From positions 1 to 6,905 of the forward strand of contig JAGOIO010000074.1 in the NCBI GenBank assembly GCA_017995595.1: DNA of 6,905 nucleotides, in the 5' to 3' direction. The notes beneath the pieces are model-generated. The model had not been told where the DNA came from. It saw only the letters and a list, made by a program, of their open reading frames with translations, and did not search any database. The translations under genes and the position numbers were made by a program. Shown here piece after piece: positions 1 to 5,892 of this stretch (its first letter is position 1; every line of letters begins with the position of its first letter). This DNA is from a bacterium. Its GTDB lineage: Bacteria; Cyanobacteriota; Vampirovibrionia; Gastranaerophilales; Gastranaerophilaceae.

Positions 1-1279
1 TTGTGGTACTTTGGGTGCTGCCTTAATACCTGAATTTACAAAGATATTTACAAGTCCAAAAGCTAAACACACAACAGAAGTTGTTACAGCTTCTCGTGAA
101 GGTGGAGCTTCTTTGACAATCCTTTCAGGTATTGTTTCAGGAAACTTCTCTGGTTTCTGGATTGGTCTTGTAATTGTATTCTTGATGGGCTTAGCTTATC
201 TTGCTAGTACACATATTCCTGCTGCGGCGATGATTTATCCATCAGTATTCGCATTTGGTCTTGTAGCTTTTGGTTTCTTGGGAATGGGACCTGTTACAAT
301 CGCTGTTGACAGCTATGGACCAGTTACAGATAACGCTCAATCAGTTTATGAATTATCATTAATTGAAGAACGTGAAGGTGTTAAAGAAGAAATTGAAAAA
401 GATTTCGGATTTGCTCCTGACTTTGAAAATGCTAAACAATACTTAGAAGAAAATGATGGTGCTGGTAACACATTCAAGGCAACTTCTAAACCGGTTCTTA
501 TCGGTACTGCAGTTGTTGGCGCTACTACTATGATTTTCTCTTTGATTTTGTTAATTAAACAAACATTAGGTATTACTCCTGAGATGATTTTAAACATCTT
601 AAATCCTTACACAATTCTAGGATTTATCTCAGGTGGTGCGGTAATTTACTGGTTCTCAGGTGCTTCTATGCAAGCTGTTACAACAGGTGCATATTCTGCA
701 GTTGAATACATTAAACGCCACATTAAACTTGATGATGCTAATACAAAATCTGCAAATCAACAAAACTCAAAAGAAGTTGTTAAAATTTGTACTCAATATG
801 CACAAAAGGGTATGATTAATATCTTCATAGCTTTGTTCTCATTTGCACTTGCATTTGCTTTCCTTTCAGCTCCTGCCGGAAGCGAAAAGCCAGTTGCATT
901 CTTTATCAGCTACTTAATAGCTATTGCTGTATTTGGCTTATTCCAAGCCGTATTTATGGCAAATGCCGGCGGTTGCTGGGATAACGCTAAGAAAATTGTT
1001 GAAGTTGACTTACAAGAAAAGGGAACACCTCTTCATGATGCCACTGTTATCGGTGATACAGTTGGAGACCCATTCAAAGATACTTCTTCAGTTGCAATGA
1101 ACCCAATTATTAAGTTCACAACTTTGTTTGGATTGTTAGCTATGGAAATTGCCATCGCTCCTGCATTCAAACACTATGCACACATTGCTGGTATTGTGTT
1201 CTTAATTATTGCAGTTGCTTTCGTTATTCGTTCTTTCTATGGAATGAGAATTCCTGCCGGAAATAAAGATGCTGAATAG
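1..1279 (+). CDS. hppA: Membrane-bound ion-translocating pyrophosphatase, C-terminal part (5' end outside window)
   Basis: Hydrolyses cytoplasmic pyrophosphate and uses the energy to pump H+ and/or Na+ across the inner membrane. The reading frame is open from base 2 (Cys-Gly-Thr-Leu...), so the TTG at 11 is an internal Leu codon, not a start. 425 residues are present out of a family length of about 650-800; the N-terminal pyrophosphate-binding motifs lie upstream of the window. Visible family signatures are GAALIPE near the left edge, GGCWDNAKK (bases about 968-994) and the metal/PPi-binding stretch GDTVGDPFKDTSS (about 1052-1090) followed by a membrane-entering IIKF. About eight hydrophobic helices are apparent. 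The motif GNTFKA carries Lys at 476-478, the position that is Lys in K+-independent and Ala in K+-dependent members; three residues later there is Ser instead of the usual Thr/Gly. The C-terminal wording (GTPLHDATVIGDTVGD) recalls Bacteroidetes-type enzymes. Ion specificity cannot be read because the gate-forming helices 5/6 are missing. Family assignment is certain. Confidence 0.96.
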   Translation, partial: CGTLGAALIPEFTKIFTSPKAKHTTEVVTASREGGASLTILSGIVSGNFSGFWIGLVIVFLMGLAYLASTHIPAAAMIYPSVFAFGLVAFGFLGMGPVTIAVDSYGPVTDNAQSVYELSLIEEREGVKEEIEKDFGFAPDFENAKQYLEENDGAGNTFKATSKPVLIGTAVVGATTMIFSLILLIKQTLGITPEMILNILNPYTILGFISGGAVIYWFSGASMQAVTTGAYSAVEYIKRHIKLDDANTKSANQQNSKEVVKICTQYAQKGMINIFIALFSFALAFAFLSAPAGSEKPVAFFISYLIAIAVFGLFQAVFMANAGGCWDNAKKIVEVDLQEKGTPLHDATVIGDTVGDPFKDTSSVAMNPIIKFTTLFGLLAMEIAIAPAFKHYAHIAGIVFLIIAVAFVIRSFYGMRIPAGNKDAE

Positions 1280-1283
1280 CTAA

Positions 1284-1299
1284 TTTGCAAATTTGCAAA
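1284..1299. repeat. 16-bp perfect palindrome after hppA
   Basis: TTTGCAAATTTGCAAA is its own reverse complement and consists of two tandem ATTTGCAA-like half units. It starts 5 bp after the hppA stop codon and directly precedes the terminator hairpin. It could form a small extra stem, act as a protein-binding site, or be chance in AT-rich DNA; the sequence alone does not decide. Confidence 0.4.
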
Positions 1300-1301
1300 A
1301 G

Positions 1302-1340
1302 AAAAGCTCAACTATTTATAGTTGGGCTTTTTCTTTTGTT
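1302..1340 (+). terminator. Intrinsic terminator between convergent hppA and the 1356-1772 gene
   Basis: A 13-bp stem (1302-1314 with 1319-1331) with a TTTA loop is followed by a T-rich tract (TTTTTCTTTTGTTT). Pair 1308/1325 is T-G, which is a U-G wobble in the plus-strand transcript but an A-C mismatch in the minus-strand transcript. The hairpin should therefore work best for hppA, and more weakly for the gene arriving on the minus strand, whose stop codon is at 1356. Confidence 0.85.
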
Positions 1341-1355
1341 TATATCAATTAAACT

Positions 1356-1772
1356 TTACTTTATATCAAAATATAATGCTGAATTTTTTGAAGTATATAC
1401 ACCGGTAACTTTTTCATTCGGATCATATTTTACGTCTGTAATCCCTAATTTTTTCCATAATGAAGGATTCTTTCTTAATTCTGCTAAATCTTTTTCTGTT
1501 AAATTCTTTTTATCACCGTCAAGTCCTCTTAATTTATCAAAAATTGTATAATTCTGGCTTGATAAATTCATTGAACGTTGTGGTGATAAATTTTTATCTC
1601 CATTTTGCATAAAAAGATTTGTTACAGTTTTTTTGCCTGCTTTTGATTCAACATCTCCGGCATTTTGAGGCTTTCCGGAACCTTTATAATTTTTTATATC
1701 AATACCTTCCGGTACTTTTACAGAAAATGAATTACCGTTTGACTTGTTTGCCACAGATAAATTTACTGTCAT
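1356..1772 (-). CDS. Uncharacterised 138-residue protein with EF-hand-like acidic loop
   Basis: I do not recognise a named family. The frame stays open upstream to 1850, but the ATG at 1772 is chosen because it has an excellent GGAGG ribosome site 7 nt away and the protein then begins MTVNLSVANKSNG. No signal peptide, membrane segment or cysteine is seen, so it is probably soluble and cytoplasmic. Residues 1-75 are rich in Ser, Asn, Gly and Lys and look poorly ordered. Residues 76-138 look folded: a hydrophobic helix start (TIFDKL), an acidic loop DGDKKNLTEKD at 85-95 resembling a degenerate EF-hand or dockerin-like calcium loop, a helix around 96-109, then a beta-rich tail (KVTGVYTSKNSALYFDI). 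Calcium binding is an inference: the spacing is one or two residues off canonical and the position-12 acidic ligand is not clear. It lies 97 bp downstream of the PHP gene on the same strand. Confidence 0.75.
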   Translation of the reverse strand: MTVNLSVANKSNGNSFSVKVPEGIDIKNYKGSGKPQNAGDVESKAGKKTVTNLFMQNGDKNLSPQRSMNLSSQNYTIFDKLRGLDGDKKNLTEKDLAELRKNPSLWKKLGITDVKYDPNEKVTGVYTSKNSALYFDIK

Positions 1773-1779
1773 ATAATAT

Positions 1780-1784
1780 CCTCC
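1780..1784 (-). promoter_or_regulatory. Strong ribosome binding site deciding the start at 1772
   Basis: On the minus strand GGAGG is followed by a 7-nt spacer (ATATTAT) and ATG. This makes 1772 the start in preference to the upstream in-frame ATG at 1850, which would add 26 residues encoded by very AT-rich DNA. Confidence 0.8.
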
Positions 1785-1791
1785 AAAATTA

Positions 1792-1805
1792 ATATACTCG
1801 TATAT
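1792..1805. promoter_or_regulatory. Inverted repeat upstream of the 1356-1772 gene, possible operator or promoter element
   Basis: ATATAC-TC-GTATAT is a perfect 6-bp inverted repeat with a 2-bp centre, 20 bp upstream of the start codon at 1772. On the minus strand its left arm contains TATATA, a weak -10 candidate with TTTCAA 17 bp upstream, but neither hexamer is convincing. The 97-bp gap (1773-1869) is otherwise AT-rich and shows no terminator after the PHP gene, so read-through from that gene is also possible. Confidence 0.3.
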
Positions 1806-1869
1806 AGATATTAAGTAATTATTTTGAAAAATATTTACAAATATATCCAAAATATTAAGAATAATTAAG

Positions 1870-2529
1870 CTAAGAAAAGTATTGATTAGGTCGCAAATTT
1901 AAGGTATGTTCATCAGTTCCGCCAGTCATAATTAAATTGTATTTTTGAGCTATTTTTTTCACATGATTAGGAGAACAACTTCTAATATATTTTCTATGGC
2001 GTTTGTAAGGATAAAAAACTTCCATTCCGTCTAAGCCGTAAGAAACCAGTTTCTTAACGAAATTTTCTAAAAAAATTGTAGTACAACAAGCTGGGTGAGC
2101 TAAAACAGCTATTCCCCCAGAATTATGAATTGTTTGTATAACGTTTTTTGGGTGGCGATTAGAAAATATTCTAACCCAATCGGCTTCGGTTTCACGTTTA
2201 TTTTTGGCACATATAGCTTGAAGTTCCTCATTGTGAACATCAATTCCATACCCTAACATGTGAAGAAAAACTGTTCCGTCCCAACAATCAAATTCAATCG
2301 CAGGAATAACCATATCTTCATCAAGCAAATTCCCATTTTCTAAATAATTATTTAAAGTATTATGATCCGCAAATGCAATATTTTTAAACCCTTGAGCTTT
2401 AGCTTGTTCCAAAAAGCTCTTAGCATTACCCTCACCATCTGAAAATGTTGTATGTATGTGTAAATTTACGCTTGTTCTATAATCTTCCTCATTAAAAGAT
2501 TTTATTAAATTTATATATTTTTCACTCAT
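1870..2529 (-). CDS. Compact PHP-domain metal-dependent phosphoesterase (YciV/TrpH-like)
   Basis: The 219-residue protein carries the full PHP metal-ligand set: HIHTTFSDG (His24, His26, Asp31), ADH (Asp55, His56), Glu79 in AIEFD, His90 in HMLGYG, His145 in VLAHP, and Asp206/His208 in GGTDEH. PHP enzymes fold as a distorted TIM barrel with a trinuclear metal site and hydrolyse phosphoesters. The closest characterised relatives by motif are the YciV/TrpH group (3',5'-nucleotide bisphosphatase/RNase AM), but substrate is not decided here. Those relatives are about 280-290 residues and carry an inserted helical segment between the HMLGYG and VLAHP motifs. Here that segment is short (roughly residues 98-135) and the protein ends 11 residues after the last ligand. 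The ATG start has only a weak purine-rich upstream (AAGAATAGCAAAA). It is transcribed divergently from the membrane-protein gene at 2605. No signal peptide, so cytoplasmic. Histidinol phosphatase and polymerase PHP domains are less likely given size and motifs. Confidence 0.88.
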   Translation of the reverse strand: MSEKYINLIKSFNEEDYRTSVNLHIHTTFSDGEGNAKSFLEQAKAQGFKNIAFADHNTLNNYLENGNLLDEDMVIPAIEFDCWDGTVFLHMLGYGIDVHNEELQAICAKNKRETEADWVRIFSNRHPKNVIQTIHNSGGIAVLAHPACCTTIFLENFVKKLVSYGLDGMEVFYPYKRHRKYIRSCSPNHVKKIAQKYNLIMTGGTDEHTLNLRPNQYFS

Positions 2530-2571
2530 TTTTGCTATTCTTATTGTTTCAAAACTGTCTTTATACTAAAC

Positions 2572-2577
2572 TATAAT
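2572..2577 (+). promoter_or_regulatory. Candidate -10 box for the 2605-4532 cluster in the divergent intergenic region
   Basis: A consensus TATAAT lies 27 bp before the ATG at 2605, which would give a short leader of about 20 nt containing the AGAGGA ribosome site (2595-2600). No good -35 hexamer is visible at normal spacing. On the opposite strand the same 75-bp gap (2530-2604) contains TATAGT/TATAAA-like sequences that could drive the PHP gene, so divergent promoters probably overlap here. Confidence 0.5.
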
Positions 2578-2604
2578 AGTACAAAAATAGATTCAGAGGA
2601 ATTA

Positions 2605-3570
2605 ATGTCAAAAGTTAAAAATAGTGTTTGGAATGTTATTTATGAAAGTATAAGATTATACTTTTTAAACTTCGATAAATTTTTTATATATTTGTCTTTT
2701 CCAGTATTAGGACAAGTTATAGGCTTATTACTAATGTTGTTTGCCTCAGAAATATATGTTAATAATATTTCTACTTTAGTAAAATCTAATAATGTATTTA
2801 ATCATTTTTCAATAATATTTTTTATATTTTTTATAATTGTATTACCCGGATTTTTCATTTTTGTAAAAGCCTTAATTGATTACTTAATTGCCTACGGAGC
2901 AATCAACTCAATGGCAGAAAATGCTGTAAAATCAGGTAGGGTTTATGATTTTACTGCACATACTGAACTTATAAACAGACGTTCTTTAGGCTTTTTTACT
3001 CTTTGGTTTTTATTCGGATTATTTTCAATAATTGCATTTTGTCCATTGATTTGGATAATAGGCGGTGTTGCATTTATTTATTTTGTACTTATATTTCAAG
3101 TATTTACTTTCGAACCAGATAAATCACCAATAGGTTGTTTTAGAAAAAGTTTTAATATTATAAATGGTAATTTTGCAAGAACAGTATTTATTATGGCTGT
3201 TTTGGGAGGTTTTACATATCTTTTTGTACCTGAACTCGTAAAATATCTGTTTACACTCGGGCATATTACTGATATTTTAGCAATTCCGTTTTTAGGTTGT
3301 GCAAAACAACTGCCATTAACAGATATAAATAAACTTCTTGCACTTATTCCAATGCTAAGTTTAAAACTTACGCCAATTTTTATTGCAAAAGTGTTGGTTG
3401 ATGGATTAATAAGTTACATTTTAATTTGTTTTTCACTTCCATTTAGAAGTATTGGTTGGACACTTTGGTATTTTGCATTGAATAGACCTGAAAGCAAAAT
3501 TGATAATGAACTGTTAAAAAGAGCAACTCGTAGCAAAAAAGATGAACCAAGTTTTAAAATAGACGATTAG
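2605..3570 (+). CDS. Polytopic integral membrane protein of unknown function
   Basis: The 321-residue protein has about six to eight hydrophobic stretches, at roughly residues 27-50, 68-100 (long, probably two or a kinked helix), 128-170 (probably two), 193-212 and 258-285, with a charged, lysine-rich C-terminal tail. Between helices, residues about 174-190 read SPIGCFRKSFNIINGN. This resembles the S-P-x-x-A-x-x-x-S-x-x-x-x-x-G-N signature seen in the membrane domains of GlpQ-type phosphodiesterase fusions and related small transport/stress membrane families, so a distant relationship is possible but not shown. No catalytic motif and no cleavable signal are evident. The start is supported by AGAGGA 4 nt upstream. 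It begins a cluster with the zinc-ribbon gene 15 bp downstream and rph after that, so the three are likely co-transcribed. It is an inner-membrane protein by prediction; substrate unknown. Confidence 0.85.
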   Translation: MSKVKNSVWNVIYESIRLYFLNFDKFFIYLSFPVLGQVIGLLLMLFASEIYVNNISTLVKSNNVFNHFSIIFFIFFIIVLPGFFIFVKALIDYLIAYGAINSMAENAVKSGRVYDFTAHTELINRRSLGFFTLWFLFGLFSIIAFCPLIWIIGGVAFIYFVLIFQVFTFEPDKSPIGCFRKSFNIINGNFARTVFIMAVLGGFTYLFVPELVKYLFTLGHITDILAIPFLGCAKQLPLTDINKLLALIPMLSLKLTPIFIAKVLVDGLISYILICFSLPFRSIGWTLWYFALNRPESKIDNELLKRATRSKKDEPSFKIDD

Positions 3571-3585
3571 GGGAATTTAAAACTT

Positions 3586-3807
3586 ATGTTTATTTGCAAA
3601 AATTGTAAATCTGTTGATAAATTTGAACTAATGTTTTCGCCTGACTACGTCGGCGATAAAAAGTTTTTGCAGAATTATAATAAAAAGGGTGAAATTGAAA
3701 TAACTGTTGACGGATATACGTTTGTTCCTGATTTGGCATTTATGAATGACCATGCAGTTTGCAGATATTGTGGACAAATTTATATTTGGGATTATGAAGT
3801 AAAATAA
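3586..3807 (+). CDS. Small zinc-ribbon protein, function unknown
   Basis: This 73-residue protein has two CxxC knuckles, CKNC (Cys4, Cys7) and CRYC (Cys59, Cys62), about 50 residues apart, which together would make one zinc ribbon. The intervening segment is predicted to be mostly beta (EIEITVDGYTF) with an acidic patch, and the C-terminus is aromatic (IYIWDYEV). Small single-ribbon proteins of this kind often bind nucleic acid or protein partners, but nothing here identifies a target. The ATG at 3586 follows AGGGGAA with a 10-nt spacer; the gene sits 15 bp after the membrane-protein stop and 29 bp before rph, so it is probably translated from the same transcript. The short length is compensated by a clear ribosome site, the paired knuckles and the tight operon position, so I treat it as real. 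Confidence 0.8.
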   Translation: MFICKNCKSVDKFELMFSPDYVGDKKFLQNYNKKGEIEITVDGYTFVPDLAFMNDHAVCRYCGQIYIWDYEVK

Positions 3808-3836
3808 AAATAATAGCTAAAATAAAGGGGAGAGAA

Positions 3837-4532
3837 ATGAGATTAAATAACAGAAAAAATGATGAATTAAGAGAAATTAAATTCACAAAGGACTTTACGC
3901 ATAATGCGATGGGTTCATATCTTGTAGAATTCGGAAATACAAAAGTTATAACAACAGCATCTGTTGATTTATCAATACCAAAATGGATGGATAAAGATTC
4001 AACAAGAGGCTGGGTAACCGCAGAATATTCACTACTTCCATCATCTACTGGAACTCGCTGTAAAAGAGAAAGAAACGGTGCTTCTGGTCGAACTCATGAA
4101 ATTCAAAGACTTATCGGACGTAGCTTGAGAGCATGTGTTGATTTAGAAAAAATGCCACAAACTACAATTATTATTGATGCTGATGTTATTCAGGCTGATG
4201 GTGGCACAAGAACTGCAAGTATTTGCGGAGGCTTTTTAGCTTTAAGAGAAGCAATTGATAAATTAATTGAAAGCGGGCATCTATCTGAAAATCCTATTAT
4301 TGAAGCTGTTGCCGCAATTTCTGCAGGAATTGTTGACGGAGAAATAAAGTTAGACCTTTGCTATGAAGAAGATTCAAATGCTCAAGTTGACAGTAATATT
4401 GTTTTAACTCAAAGCGGTAAAATTATTGAATTTCAAACAACCGCAGAAGGTAATCCATTCTCTCATGAGCAAATGAATGAGATATTTAGTGTTGCTAAAA
4501 AAGGAATAAACAAAATAATTAGCATGTATTAA
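3837..4532 (+). CDS. rph: Ribonuclease PH (tRNA nucleotidyltransferase)
   Basis: A phosphorolytic 3'-5' exoribonuclease that trims the 3' ends of tRNA precursors using inorganic phosphate and releases nucleoside diphosphates. The family acts as a hexameric ring (trimer of dimers) in the cytoplasm. At 231 residues the protein is close to the usual 235-250. Landmarks are the N-terminal ANDELR-like NDELREI, FGNTKVITTASV, the RERNGASGRTHEIQRLIGRSLR block with Arg85, the phosphate-binding ADGGTRTA (Thr124, Arg125) and the catalytic LDLCYEEDSNAQVDSN carrying Asp179 and Asp185. The usual QGTxE late motif reads QTTAE here, a mild deviation. ATG follows a strong AAGGGGAG site. It is the last gene of the plus-strand cluster and ends at a hairpin terminator. 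Complete and apparently functional. Confidence 0.97.
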   Translation: MRLNNRKNDELREIKFTKDFTHNAMGSYLVEFGNTKVITTASVDLSIPKWMDKDSTRGWVTAEYSLLPSSTGTRCKRERNGASGRTHEIQRLIGRSLRACVDLEKMPQTTIIIDADVIQADGGTRTASICGGFLALREAIDKLIESGHLSENPIIEAVAAISAGIVDGEIKLDLCYEEDSNAQVDSNIVLTQSGKIIEFQTTAEGNPFSHEQMNEIFSVAKKGINKIISMY

Positions 4533-4553
4533 TTATATATAATATATATTAAT

Positions 4554-4587
4554 AAAAAAAAAGTCTGCAAAAGCAGGCTTTTTTTTA
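4554..4587 (+). terminator. Intrinsic terminator for rph, overlapping the aroH stop codon
   Basis: Stem A-rich+GTCTGC / GCAGGC+T-rich (about 4555-4568 with 4573-4586) with an AAAA loop, flanked by A9 on the left and T8 on the right, so it has the U-tract layout of a terminator in both directions. The aroH stop codon (4587-4585, minus strand) lies inside the right arm. Pair 4564/4577 is T-G: a wobble in the rph transcript but an A-C mismatch in the aroH transcript, so it should be stronger for rph. Confidence 0.9.
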
Positions 4588-4944
4588 TCTTAAATCTGGT
4601 CTCAATCTTGAAGCACCTTTTAGGTAAACAGGTTTTGGAATGAAATCGTCTTCTGCATTCAAAACAATAAGTATTCTAAGACACTTTTCAAGAGAATTTG
4701 GCACATCAAGTTCATGAAAACACATCATCGCAACGCCATCAAAATTAAGTTCTGTTCTAGCAAATTTTGCAGGAAATGCTGCATTCAAGTCATCTGTTAA
4801 TGTAAAAATAACGTGAGAAATATTTTTTACGAATATTTCATTTTTATTAATTAATTCTTTTAAAAGTTCTACAGTTGCAGATTTTATATCATCAACTGTA
4901 TTATTTTCAATCGTAATTGCACCTCTAATACCTCTTGTTATCAT
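4585..4944 (-). CDS. aroH: Monofunctional chorismate mutase, AroH type
   Basis: Converts chorismate to prephenate, the branch point toward phenylalanine and tyrosine, in the cytoplasm. The 119-residue protein matches the AroH (Bacillus subtilis-type, trimeric pseudo-alpha/beta-barrel) class rather than the helical AroQ class. The active-site residues fall at the same numbers as in the B. subtilis enzyme: Arg7 in RGIRGAIT, Arg63, Cys75, Glu78 and Arg90, with Tyr107 in VYLKGA and Arg115 in RLRPDL one residue earlier. TLTDDLNAAFPA (residues 48-59) is also a family hallmark. The protein ends at 119, a few residues shorter than the 127 of B. subtilis, where the tail is flexible. Its ATG overlaps the fmt stop codon (ATGA, 4941-4944), and AGGAG lies 10 nt upstream within fmt, so translation is probably coupled. 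It is the last gene of the def-fmt-aroH operon. Confidence 0.96.
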   Translation of the reverse strand: MITRGIRGAITIENNTVDDIKSATVELLKELINKNEIFVKNISHVIFTLTDDLNAAFPAKFARTELNFDGVAMMCFHELDVPNSLEKCLRILIVLNAEDDFIPKPVYLKGASRLRPDLR

Positions 4945-5888
4945 TCAAACATATCTCCTGCTTTAATTTTTACACCATTAACCCAATCTCTGGCAAGCAT
5001 TTCACCCTTGCCTTCAGGTTTCACTTTGACTAAATTTAAAATTCCATTACCGGTTAAAACTTGGATACCTTTTTTATCAACACAAGCTACTTTTCCAAAA
5101 TCATTATCAGAGGTTACTGATGAATCATCAACGAGTTCAGTTTTCATTATCTTAACTATCTTGTTATTAAAATGAGTAAATGCACTAGGAGCTTTGTAGA
5201 TGCCTCTAACTAAATTATGAATTTCTTGTGCAGATAACTTCCAATTAATTTTAGCATCTTCTTTTTTTATTTTTGGTGCAATCGTAGCTTCATCATGATT
5301 TTGAGGAATAGATTGCATAGTACCGTTAAAAATAGACTTCAAGGTTTCAACAATTAAACGAGGTGATTCCTCGGCAATAGTATCATGTAGTTGTTCAAAA
5401 TTCATATCTTGTGAAATTTCAATTTCCTTGCACATGCAAACATTACCGCAATCAAGTCCTGCTTCGGTAATCATTGTACAAATACCTGTTTTTTTATCAC
5501 CATTTATAATTGCACGTTGTATAGGATTTGCCCCCCTGTATTTTGGCAATAGTGAAGCATGCAAATTAATAGTTTCAAATTTTGGAATATCTAAAACTTC
5601 TTGAGATAAAATTTGTCCGAAAGCAAAAGTTACAAAAAAATCAGGTGCTAATTCCCTTAATTTATCCAAAACTTCAGGCTCTTTTCTTATTGATTTGGGC
5701 TGAAATACCTGAATATTATGTTCAATAGCATACGCTTTCATTGGCGGTGGTGTTATTTTATGACCTCTGCCACAAGGTTTGTCTGGTTGACAAACAATAG
5801 CTTGCACTTCAAAATCAGGAGATTTTACTAAACAATCCAAAGATTTAATTGCAATATCTGGAGTAGCAAAAAAAACAAGTTTTATCAA
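4941..5888 (-). CDS. fmt: Methionyl-tRNA formyltransferase
   Basis: Transfers a formyl group from 10-formyltetrahydrofolate to Met-tRNA(fMet), preparing the initiator tRNA. At 315 residues it is the standard length. The N-terminal Rossmann-like catalytic domain starts FFATPDIAI (usual form FxGTPDF; here Ala replaces Gly) and contains the Q-P-D-K-P-x-G-R-G loop at 34-42, and the catalytic Asn108 and His110 in INLHASLLPKYRGA with Asp146 in GLDCGNV. The C-terminal OB-like tRNA-binding domain begins near residue 205 (KINWKLSAQEIHNLVRGI). The start is TTG at 5888-5886: no ATG lies nearby in frame, an AGAGGAG site sits 9 nt upstream inside the end of def, and family alignment places Met at this point. 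Gene order def-fmt is common in bacteria and supports the call. It overlaps aroH by 4 nt. Confidence 0.97.
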   Translation of the reverse strand: MIKLVFFATPDIAIKSLDCLVKSPDFEVQAIVCQPDKPCGRGHKITPPPMKAYAIEHNIQVFQPKSIRKEPEVLDKLRELAPDFFVTFAFGQILSQEVLDIPKFETINLHASLLPKYRGANPIQRAIINGDKKTGICTMITEAGLDCGNVCMCKEIEISQDMNFEQLHDTIAEESPRLIVETLKSIFNGTMQSIPQNHDEATIAPKIKKEDAKINWKLSAQEIHNLVRGIYKAPSAFTHFNNKIVKIMKTELVDDSSVTSDNDFGKVACVDKKGIQVLTGNGILNLVKVKPEGKGEMLARDWVNGVKIKAGDMFE

Positions 5889-5892
5889 TGTT

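Noticed and set aside
11..13. TTG as the start of hppA
   Set aside because: The frame is open to the left window edge and the translated residues continue the conserved family sequence, so this is an internal Leu codon of a truncated gene.
346..597. Minus-strand open frame inside hppA
   Set aside because: Lies fully antisense to the strongly conserved pyrophosphatase sequence; a composition shadow.
1285..1551. Plus-strand open frame with hydrophobic N-terminus
   Set aside because: It begins inside the palindrome/terminator region, has no ribosome site, and lies antisense to the better supported minus-strand gene.
1773..1850. Possible 26-residue N-terminal extension of the 1356-1772 gene from an ATG at 1850
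   Set aside because: No ribosome site before 1850 and composition typical of AT-rich intergenic DNA, whereas the ATG at 1772 has GGAGG at ideal spacing.
2530..2604. Possible small RNA or riboswitch in the divergent intergenic region
   Set aside because: Only 75 bp, no stable hairpin or conserved aptamer pattern seen; promoter elements explain it sufficiently.
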